A stretch of DNA of 64,000 bases from contig JAOUOS010000003.1 in assembly GCA_029880285.1 (NCBI GenBank), positions 62,001-126,000 on the forward strand. The letters run 5' to 3'. The first letter of the stretch is position 1. The number at the start of each line of letters is the position of its first letter. The notes beneath the pieces were generated by a model. The model was not told the origin of the DNA. It made no database searches and saw nothing but the letters and a program-made list of their open reading frames with translations. This document shows, piece by piece, positions 30,301 through 36,673 of this stretch. Position numbers and translations under genes: made by a program. Source of the stretch: Spirochaetia bacterium. Lineage in GTDB: Bacteria; Spirochaetota; Leptospiria; Turneriellales; JAOUOS01.

Positions 30301-30707
30301 CGGCAACTTGTCAAATTGGCGATGGTATAATAGGTTTTGAATCGGGTATGCCGGCCGGTTTTACGGGCAGTTGGTATGTTACTAGTACAACTGCTTCTGC
30401 GGGTACATTAAGTATGAGAGCCAATGTTATTGGTAATAGTTCATCGACTTGTAATGACTATGTTATTACAGGCTATAGTTCTGTCTTTTTTGATTATAGT
30501 ACTTCATCCGAATCATTAGATAGACTAAGCTTTTATATAAATGGCGCTTTGAAGTTTTCTCTTGGGGGTAATATACCCTGGACAACAAGCTTAACATATG
30601 CTTTAACAGGTGCTACCGATACAGTAAGATGGTGCTATGTAAAAGATGGTAGCGTATCTATAGGAAGCGATACGGTTTATGTTGATGAAATTAATTTTAT
30701 CAAGTAG
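27321..30707 (+). CDS. Large exported protein: Ig-like, beta-helix, PPC-like and cysteine-module domains
   Basis: 1128 residues. The signal sequence 'NIFMYVFIFIFGVISLC' may be a relaxed lipobox (Leu at -1 is unusual). There follow one Ig-like domain (~55-140), a beta-helix domain beginning 'YVRTDGVDTAPGSQTQPKKT' and ending 'TGWSMGAHEI' (~150-615), three ~100-residue modules of the bacterial pre-peptidase C-terminal (PPC) type ('DADYIKFTV...LELYD......YYVKV'), one cysteine module 'CGNGVVEGAETCDDGNN' like those of the lipoproteins at 2-13 kb, and a ~110-residue C-terminal beta-rich domain. AGGAG precedes the ATG. It starts 54 bases after the related giant lipoprotein and ends at a strong terminator, so the two probably form an operon. 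Function unknown; surface or secreted. Confidence 0.8.
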   Translation: MKKVKNTKRNNKNRNIFMYVFIFIFGVISLCSDEKTKTTKLEQNSSFEELDINFALIGTPTPLNGQAIGTSIPITISFNETVDITSTVINGTMQAESDGGIWTSSVSTNDTLTISPGVTWTPGSARTLTIDCNDMAGNPYNLSLSYDIIDQVLYVRTDGVDTAPGSQTQPKKTIKAAIDAALSEPSVTEIHVAEGIYEVSYQTGTHVNVSSGIMLLGGYSPVNWSLRDTAVYETVIQDTSVAGSNNTVLINNSEGKYTLIDGFTVKAGSGYSSTAVSANSAGGGPVTISNNNLVLGTAMNENYGAYLNSETIFNNNTISGSSYNIVYAVYNSGNASKIQNNTITLGTGTMGDAAGSKSYGIFTNQSAIITGNLIDPGSNELATYGIYNINSASTIMQNTIKGGTSTMTYGIYNDNSRPGIVNNYISGGSGSGTNTYGIYNTGADSSSFVVYNNTIHTGSGNSDGINGLNDLKIINNIIFANWWDGTDYCLREANATDDPSLVQNNNFFGCNKVYRDWDAGCTTNEDGDSLNSTCTLNEMEALTDITVSGNISEDPIFVDHFGGDWRLNSTSPVAVTEGGLDGLAVSWLFTSDAAGTVRTGDGTTGWSMGAHEIDGAVGGGFGLDSYEYDSTFDDANNIIISGAAQDHTVHHVSDADYIKFTVTFAADYDINIINVSAGLDASLELYDAAFAQVGTTVNAAGAGVGESIAAVALTPQTYYVKVTSVSTGSYQVQVQIVPDVNEVNDDFASASVIVADAAAQSLNLHDINDVDFLTLIVPTDSFYGILLNNVSSSLDISFEFYDSTYTLIGGPYNSGGAGGNEEMFSTYLLTGTYYIKVIGDGVNPGIYDAFVYQGDLFEPNDSFGTASAIVINDPAQNHSLDTATDIDYIQFDVIDPVDYNISIAGVDPAVDISFSLYDSAFALVSGPINSAGVGADEILTAIALTAQTYYIEVQAANSAIGTYSIVVEKSCGNGVVEGAETCDDGNNIDGDFCSATCQIGDGIIGFESGMPAGFTGSWYVTSTTASAGTLSMRANVIGNSSSTCNDYVITGYSSVFFDYSTSSESLDRLSFYINGALKFSLGGNIPWTTSLTYALTGATDTVRWCYVKDGSVSIGSDTVYVDEINFIK

Positions 30708-30749
30708 CGATAATATTAATTAAAACAATAGACTAACAGAAAAAGTAAT

Positions 30750-30778
30750 AAAAAAGCCGGTTTTGCCGGCTTTTTTTT
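30750..30778. terminator. Intrinsic terminator between convergent genes
   Basis: AAGCCGG-TTTTG-CCGGCTT hairpin with A-run before and T-run after. It ends at the stop codon of the minus-strand membrane protein and probably works in both directions. Confidence 0.9.
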
Positions 30779-31469
30779 ATTGGTAAGAGATGCCCAAATA
30801 AAGAGCTGTCATTGATGGTATAAATAGAAAAATAATTTTCGCTAAATAGGGGTCTTTTTTTCTAATCAGTAAATCGGCATATCCTGCTGCTAAAGAAGAA
30901 GCCAGTGTCATAATACCCGCGTGTAATAAATTAAAATTTAGCTGGTAAATACCAAAACCTAAGCCTAAAGAGAGAGCCGCGTCAAGAAAATCATATTTTG
31001 TGGGCTTTTCTATAATTACTAAAAATATTGACTTTAATTTACTATATAAATTTAAAAATTTATTTTTATAAGAATTAATAATTTTTTGAAAAAATCCCTG
31101 AAGTTCTTTTACGTCTTTGCTAATTTTACGGTCAGCTTTGCCAAGAAATTCAGTAAGTATGCCGTAATTGCCGCCTATTAATCGAAGCACTTCGGTATCG
31201 GGCAGTGAGCTTATTTCAATATGTCTTTGGTGAATTTCGTTTTCAAGGTTGCGATTTTTACCGTTATTTAAATCACGCTCTCTTATAATTACGCCATTGC
31301 TTATTACCGCGTAAAAGCTGTCATTTTTTAAGGTGTCGATTATAATTTTTACTATGCCTTTAAGTCTGTTTACCTCAACGCGAATTTGCTCTTTTTTCAA
31401 CGTATCTAAAAAAAATAATTCGGGGAAGTCTCCCTCTCTTGAACGTAGATATTTCCAGCTGTATTTCAT
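30777..31469 (-). CDS. Hypothetical membrane protein
   Basis: 230 residues, not recognised. The N-terminal ~150 residues are soluble-looking ('MKYSWKYLRSREGDFPELFF', then 'VISNGVIIRERDLNNGK') and charged. The C-terminal ~80 residues contain about three hydrophobic stretches ('FLDAALSLGLGFGIYQL', 'GIMTLASSLAAGYADLLI', 'IIFLFIPSMTALYLGI'). The ribosome site is weak. It ends at the shared terminator and lies 111 bases downstream of the lysine-degradation pair, possibly on the same transcript. It uses the bulk codon style of the region, and nothing suggests transfer. Confidence 0.55.
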   Translation of the reverse strand: MKYSWKYLRSREGDFPELFFLDTLKKEQIRVEVNRLKGIVKIIIDTLKNDSFYAVISNGVIIRERDLNNGKNRNLENEIHQRHIEISSLPDTEVLRLIGGNYGILTEFLGKADRKISKDVKELQGFFQKIINSYKNKFLNLYSKLKSIFLVIIEKPTKYDFLDAALSLGLGFGIYQLNFNLLHAGIMTLASSLAAGYADLLIRKKDPYLAKIIFLFIPSMTALYLGISYQ

Positions 31470-31580
31470 TTGTAATTTATTTATCGGATAGTTTGCAAAT
31501 ATTCAAAATTAAAAATCTTTGTGCCCTCTGTGATCAGCGCTTCGCGCACTTCGTCTCCGAGGCCTTTTTTATACCTTTGT

Positions 31581-32729
31581 CTATACTTGATTTACAGTTA
31601 CATTTATTCCCCTTTTTTTAAGTTCTGAAAGATAAATATCGGTTGGTATAGATTCTTCCTGCGTTAGTACGCCTGTTTTTTTTATTTGTTTTTTTGCTAT
31701 TAAGCCGGCAACTATGGCCAGCGAAAAACCAGTTGTTCTCATCATGGCCGTAAGTTTTGAAACTGGATCGTAATAATCAATTAATTCATATATTTCGGTT
31801 TGCCGCTCTCCTTCTTTTAAGCCAGAAACAGTAACGCGCATGAGAATAACATCTTCAACAATATCTTTTTTTAGTTTTTCGTCTAAGATTTTTTCAAAGA
31901 ATTTTCTAGGCGAAAAATTATTATCTGAAAAAGTAACAGGCGCTTCGTTTGTAAAACCCAGTTCAATAAAAGATTTCATTATTAAATGATGATTAGAATA
32001 GCGGATGGTTTTATAGTTAAGCTCGTTTATTTTACCTTCATAAGTTTTTGGCAGCGTAGAAGATCCGCCCGATGTAATAAAAGCTTCCATTTTATTAAAC
32101 GGATAATGAAAAGTAATGCTTTCAAGTTCACTTAGCGAATCGACTTCTATAAATTCTCCGTTTCGTAAAATTCTGGCTTTTTCAATATATTCGTTAATTA
32201 AACCATGAACCGACCAGGTTACATTGTAGTTTAAAGGGGGGATAGGGTGCTGCGGTAGACCTCCCACACGCATGAGTACTTTATCTACACTATCAAAATT
32301 TTTAATTCCATGAGCCGCTATAATATTTACCATGCCGGGAGCAACACCGCCGTCAGGAATAATGGTAATATTTTTTTCTTTGGCTTCTTCTGCTAATGTA
32401 AACTCTTTATCTACAATCTCTACGTTTTGACCCAGATCACAGTAATTAACACCCGCTTTAACGGCGGCCAACGCAGCTAAATAGTTGTATTGATACGAAA
32501 CAGCGCTTATTACGCAGTCAATATCTTTCATTAGTTCAATAAGTTTGGGTGTGTCTTTAACATCAATTTCTACAGGTACGATATTTTCGCTGTTGAGCCA
32601 TTTTTTTAAATCCCGCGTTTTTTTTATGTGACGGCTGGCCAAAATTATTTTTTCAGCGTTTTGATAATGTATAAGATCATAAGCTATTGCTTTTGCCATT
32701 TTACCCGCGCCTAATAATAAAAATTTCAT
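31581..32729 (-). CDS. Saccharopine dehydrogenase / lysine 6-dehydrogenase family protein
   Basis: 382 residues with an N-terminal Rossmann fold ('MKFLLLGAGKMAKAIAYDL'), the family's 'VISAVSYQYNYLAALAAV' and 'CDLGQNVEIV' blocks, and the 'PDGGVAPGMVNIIAAHGI' motif. This length and pattern fit both glutamate-forming saccharopine dehydrogenase and the bacterial lysine 6-dehydrogenase branch. It is in an operon (18-base gap) with an ALDH7-type dehydrogenase whose known substrate, alpha-aminoadipate semialdehyde, is the product of either enzyme. I infer a role in lysine catabolism; which of the two reactions it performs cannot be told from sequence alone. AGAGGT lies nine bases before the ATG. Confidence 0.8.
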   Translation of the reverse strand: MKFLLLGAGKMAKAIAYDLIHYQNAEKIILASRHIKKTRDLKKWLNSENIVPVEIDVKDTPKLIELMKDIDCVISAVSYQYNYLAALAAVKAGVNYCDLGQNVEIVDKEFTLAEEAKEKNITIIPDGGVAPGMVNIIAAHGIKNFDSVDKVLMRVGGLPQHPIPPLNYNVTWSVHGLINEYIEKARILRNGEFIEVDSLSELESITFHYPFNKMEAFITSGGSSTLPKTYEGKINELNYKTIRYSNHHLIMKSFIELGFTNEAPVTFSDNNFSPRKFFEKILDEKLKKDIVEDVILMRVTVSGLKEGERQTEIYELIDYYDPVSKLTAMMRTTGFSLAIVAGLIAKKQIKKTGVLTQEESIPTDIYLSELKKRGINVTVNQV

Positions 32730-32747
32730 AATATATTTACCTCTAAT

Positions 32748-34265
32748 TTAATCGCCAAATTTTATTCCCTGTGCCAAAGGCATTTTATTAGAAAAATTAA
32801 TGGTGGTTGTTTGCCTTCTCATGTAGGCCTTCCACGCGTCGCTACCGGCTTCTCTGCCGCCGCCCGTGTCTTTTTCGCCGCCAAAGGCTCCACCTATTTC
32901 GGCTCCGCTGGTTCCTATGTTGATATTGGCAATGCCGCAGTCTGAACCCTCATGGCTTAAAAATGTCTCGGCGTTTATAAGAGATTTGGTAAACATAGCC
33001 GATGAAAGTCCCTGCGGTACATTGTTGTGAACTTCAATGGCTTCTTTAATATCTCTAAAGGCAATTAAATACAAAATGGGCGCGAAGGTTTCTTCTTGTA
33101 AAATAGGCATCTCTTTTTTAGCAAGCACAAGAGCCGGTTCTACAAAATATCCTTTTTTGTTTTTTAATCTGCTACCTCCATAAATTATAGATCCCCCTTG
33201 ATTTTTTATTTTTTCAAGGGCAATCATCATATTATCTACCGCTTGTTTATCAATTAAAGGACCCATTAATATGCCTTTTTCAAGAGGGTTTCCTATTTTT
33301 ATGCTGGCGTAGGCTTTTTTAATTTTATTTGTAAGCTGCTCTAAAATATTTTCTTGAACGACGAGCCTTCTGGTTGTTGTGCATCTTTGACCGGCGGTGC
33401 CCACGGCGCCAAAAACAACTGCCCTTACGGTAAGATCAATATTCGCGTCATCCATAATAATAGCAGCGTTATTGCCGCCCAGTTCTAGAATCGTTCGTCC
33501 TAATCTTTCGCCTACAACAGAGCCAACCCGTCTGCCCATTACAAAAGAACCAGTCGCGCTTATTAAGGGAATTCTTTTATCATGAATTAAATATTCGCCT
33601 ATAGTTTCGCCGCCGCCGATAATTAAATTCATAACACCCGCAAAGCCGTTTTTTTCAAGCACCGGATTGATAATATTTTGAACGGCAATGGCGGTTAAGG
33701 GCACTTTGGCCGAAGGCTTCCAGATGATGGTATCGCCGCATACGGCGGCTATCATAGCGTTCCATGCCCATACGGCACCGGGAAAGTTAAAGGCGGTTAT
33801 AACCCCTATGGCGCCTAAAGGATGCCATTGTTCGTACATCCGGTGTTTTTCTCTTTCGCTGTGCATGGTAAATCCGCAAAGCTGCCTTGAAAGACCAACC
33901 GCGAAATCGGCAATGTCGATCATTTCTTGTACTTCGCCTTCGCCTTCAGCTAAAATTTTACCCGTTTCAAGAGAAATAAGCGTGCCCAGAGCTTTTTTAT
34001 GTTTTCTAAACTCCAATGAAATTTGCCGCATAATTTCGCCTCTTTTTGGCGCGGGATACATTCTCCATTTTGAAAAAACTTCAAGAGAATTTGAAACTAC
34101 TTTTTCATAATCTTTTTTTGAGGCAGATAGAACAGCAGCAATTTCTGTTTCATTATAGGGATTTATCGAAACTATTGTATCTCCATCAGGTTTATTAATC
34201 CAATGACCCGCATAAACCCCTGAATTTAAAGTTTTTATACCCAGTTCTTTGAGTAATGTTTTCAT
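32748..34265 (-). CDS. Alpha-aminoadipic semialdehyde dehydrogenase (ALDH7 family)
   Basis: 505-residue NAD(P)-dependent aldehyde dehydrogenase. Motifs: 'AFNFPGAVWAWNAMIAAVCG' cofactor segment, 'ATGSFVMGRRVG', general-base Glu261 in 'LELGGNNAAI', nucleophile Cys295 in 'GTAGQRCTTTRR', and the ALDH7-specific C-terminal 'GTSGAEIGGAFGGEK.TGGGRE.GSDAWK.YMRR'. ALDH7/antiquitin oxidises alpha-aminoadipate semialdehyde (piperideine-6-carboxylate) to aminoadipate. First gene of a minus-strand operon with the saccharopine/lysine dehydrogenase-like gene. Betaine aldehyde is a minor alternative substrate in this family. Confidence 0.92.
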   Translation of the reverse strand: MKTLLKELGIKTLNSGVYAGHWINKPDGDTIVSINPYNETEIAAVLSASKKDYEKVVSNSLEVFSKWRMYPAPKRGEIMRQISLEFRKHKKALGTLISLETGKILAEGEGEVQEMIDIADFAVGLSRQLCGFTMHSEREKHRMYEQWHPLGAIGVITAFNFPGAVWAWNAMIAAVCGDTIIWKPSAKVPLTAIAVQNIINPVLEKNGFAGVMNLIIGGGETIGEYLIHDKRIPLISATGSFVMGRRVGSVVGERLGRTILELGGNNAAIIMDDANIDLTVRAVVFGAVGTAGQRCTTTRRLVVQENILEQLTNKIKKAYASIKIGNPLEKGILMGPLIDKQAVDNMMIALEKIKNQGGSIIYGGSRLKNKKGYFVEPALVLAKKEMPILQEETFAPILYLIAFRDIKEAIEVHNNVPQGLSSAMFTKSLINAETFLSHEGSDCGIANINIGTSGAEIGGAFGGEKDTGGGREAGSDAWKAYMRRQTTTINFSNKMPLAQGIKFGD

Positions 34266-34355
34266 TTATATTTTAAATTTATGCTATATGAAAATAAATG
34301 TCTATAAAATAATTTGAAAATTTAATAGAAAACTTAAATATAGATGAAATTTTAG

Positions 34356-34410
34356 AAATATAAATCTTTACGTCGTTGCATAAATATAAAAACTGCATTA
34401 ATGATAGGTG
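34356..34410 (+). repeat. Imperfect ~55-base direct repeat, left copy
   Basis: 'AAATATAAATCTTTA' followed after ~12 variable bases by 'AATATAAAAACTGCATTA'; the same arrangement occurs at ~36195-36250. The two copies flank the DUF4403 gene. The left copy contains its ATG (34401); in the right copy the corresponding bases are GGG. Confidence 0.7.
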
Positions 34411-36194
34411 CACCAGAAAGGATAAAAAACAAAAAAAAGAACCTGCTGGTTTTATTTTTGGTATTCCCACTAATTTTAATGTTCATTGTTTGTTATGATT
34501 TTGAAGTAAAAGCTCCTCAACCCATGCAAAAATCGCATTATAAACCATCCGAAGGCGAATTATCAAGTATTTCAATTCCAATTAATATAAGCTTATCTGA
34601 GGTAATTAATGAACTAAAAAATATAAAGGGAAAGTCAATTTCAGATCAAATAACCGTAAAAGAACTCCCGACATTTCTATCCATGCAAAAAATTGAAAAA
34701 ATGGGGATTAAGAAAAAAGATAAAAAACAAACAGATAATAAAGAAATTAATACAGAAAAAGTTTGTACAAAACTAGAAACGAATTGTTCGCAGACTCAAA
34801 TTATAGAAAAAAGCATTTGCAAAAAATTTATAAAACTACCTGTAATAGAAAAACGTATTTGTCAGGAAGAAGAAATAGTCAAAGAGATAAAATGCATTGC
34901 TGAAGAAAACGTTTGTGTCAAATGGGAGAATAAGGCATCTATTAATAAAAATGATAAAAAATCTGAAGAGGATTTTAATAATATCAAAAAAGAAGAAATA
35001 AAAATTATTGAAAAATTATTAAAAGTAGATTCTACTTTAGAATATGACGCTTCGATATCTTCTGTAGATGTAGAAGCAAATAACAATGCATTATCAATAC
35101 TTGTTGATATTGATTATATGGTAAAAATTATTCCTGACTTTAATAATATTGATAAAAAATCGAAAATTAAAGTTAATGGTTCTGCCAGTTGCGGTTATAA
35201 TGGGACCAGAAAAAAAGCTCGTTTAATTTATAAGGCAATATTACATACAAAAGATGGTCCTGAAATTACAATATCTGATATTTCAGAATCGATTGATTGG
35301 CAAAATGACGAATGTAAATTAACGGCTTTTAAATTCAACTTTAATGAAGTTTTAAAGTTTACCGCAATTCAAAAAGTTGTAGAACCCATAGTAGAAAATA
35401 CTATAGATAAATTATCAAAAGAATTAAGGCTTTATGAAAGACTAGAATCGGTTCTATACAATGTAAATAAATCTCATACAATAGATGAAAATCTTCAAAT
35501 AATAACAAACATCGAAGAAATTCAAATGTCGCCTTTTTCAGGGAACGGACAAAATATTTCGGTCTCATTATTTGCTAAAGTAAGACCAAAAATTTTATTC
35601 TCAACCGAGATGCCTCCATTAAAAAGCTATTCGAAAGATATAACTTTAAGTTCTTCTGGGCCAATTTTTAATATTCGACTAGATTCAAAAATATTATATA
35701 ATGACGCTAGAGATATAATATTAGAAAATTTGAAAAGAAAAGAAAATCTTTCTTTTACTATAGATAAAACAGATGTATTTGCATCTAACGAAAAACTTAT
35801 TGTAGCAATAGAAATATCAAAACCGGCAAAAGGTATACTTTATTTTGAGGGGACGCCTGAGTATAAGTCAGAAAAAAATGCCGTTATAGTTCCTGATATA
35901 AATTTTACCAAAGCTTCAAAAAACGCGCTTAAAATAATTAATAATAATAATTTTCAAAATCAGATATTAAATATACTCAAAGAAATTTTAGTTTTTGATA
36001 TTGATTTAAAAACAAACCAAATAATAAAACTTTTGTCTGATAAAATTATTAAGATAGATGAGGAAAGTGAACTGATTATAGAAACAAACGGGGTTAGTAA
36101 TAGTGAAACATGGGTTTCATCTGACTCAATTGTTTTGGCCCTATTCATATCTGGAAGCTCTAATGTTAAAATATTAAACAATAATATTCAATAA
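34401..36194 (+). CDS. DUF4403-like putative lipoprotein
   Basis: 597 residues. A Lys-rich n-region and hydrophobic core 'LLVLFLVFPLILMFIVC' end at a lipobox-like IVC (Cys31). The next block 'SSISIPINISLSEVINELKN' is the characteristic start of DUF4403 proteins, and the rest has the family's length and beta-strand-rich pattern. An unusual Lys- and Cys-rich insertion lies at ~95-175, with repeated 'CTK', 'CSQ', 'CKK', 'CQE', 'CVK'; at least seven Cys, and in other families this position holds a shorter loop. No Shine-Dalgarno sequence is visible before the ATG, which lies inside a direct repeat. Biochemical role unknown. Family assignment is from pattern memory. Confidence 0.65.
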   Translation: MIGAPERIKNKKKNLLVLFLVFPLILMFIVCYDFEVKAPQPMQKSHYKPSEGELSSISIPINISLSEVINELKNIKGKSISDQITVKELPTFLSMQKIEKMGIKKKDKKQTDNKEINTEKVCTKLETNCSQTQIIEKSICKKFIKLPVIEKRICQEEEIVKEIKCIAEENVCVKWENKASINKNDKKSEEDFNNIKKEEIKIIEKLLKVDSTLEYDASISSVDVEANNNALSILVDIDYMVKIIPDFNNIDKKSKIKVNGSASCGYNGTRKKARLIYKAILHTKDGPEITISDISESIDWQNDECKLTAFKFNFNEVLKFTAIQKVVEPIVENTIDKLSKELRLYERLESVLYNVNKSHTIDENLQIITNIEEIQMSPFSGNGQNISVSLFAKVRPKILFSTEMPPLKSYSKDITLSSSGPIFNIRLDSKILYNDARDIILENLKRKENLSFTIDKTDVFASNEKLIVAIEISKPAKGILYFEGTPEYKSEKNAVIVPDINFTKASKNALKIINNNNFQNQILNILKEILVFDIDLKTNQIIKLLSDKIIKIDEESELIIETNGVSNSETWVSSDSIVLALFISGSSNVKILNNNIQ

Positions 36195-36250
36195 AATATA
36201 AATCTTTATGTAGCCTCATTAATATAAAAACTGCATTAGGGACAGTTGTG
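36195..36250 (+). repeat. Imperfect ~55-base direct repeat, right copy
   Basis: Right partner of 34356-34410, beginning at the stop of the DUF4403 gene. Confidence 0.7.
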
Positions 36251-36673
36251 TCTAAAAAAGAATATATCCGTATACACAGGTTTTTTTTGAATCGTTGACT
36301 TTAGCCGCCGTTGTAAAAGGAAAGCGGGTTAAAAAATTAAAACCAATTATCGGGTTGAGGTTCCTTCATTAAAAAAAGATGCTTGTAGGATGTCCGTTTA
36401 GGCGCAGGTGTTCAAAAGAGTGAAAAAAATGCGCTTCTTTTTTGAAGAAGCTTCTCCTGAGGGTGAAAAAGTAAATATTACAATTAATAATAAAAATAAA
36501 TAATAGGACATAGTTATTCATAATCGCGGAATAATTCTTGTTTCTATACGTAATGGATTTTCGGAATTTGATTTCTAATCTGGGTAATTAGATTTAAATA
36601 GATAGAACTTGATTTACAATATATTTCAAAAAAAATCTGCTGAGGTTAAAAAAAGAAAGTTACTATAAAATCT
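36251..36673 (+). other. Degenerate non-coding region with gene debris
   Basis: No intact ORF. It contains a decayed kinase fragment (36447-36565), preceded by a small hairpin GCTTCTT/AAGAAGC at ~36433-36451. The remaining ~300 bases are not recognised. Confidence 0.6.
36447..36565 (+). pseudogene. Decayed fragment of a histidine kinase ATPase domain
   Basis: About 92% identical to 38750-38868 inside the intact sensor kinase downstream. Translated in the matching frame it reads EASPEGEKVNITI, then NNKNK followed by two consecutive stops (TAA TAG), then DIVIHNRGI. The fragment covers the region between the N-box and G1 box. It is therefore a partial duplication that has lost function, not a gene. 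Confidence 0.88.

Noticed and set aside
31535..31575. GC-rich hairpin-like stretch followed by a T-run as a plus-strand terminator
   Set aside because: No plus-strand gene lies upstream and the stem is only three to four base pairs.
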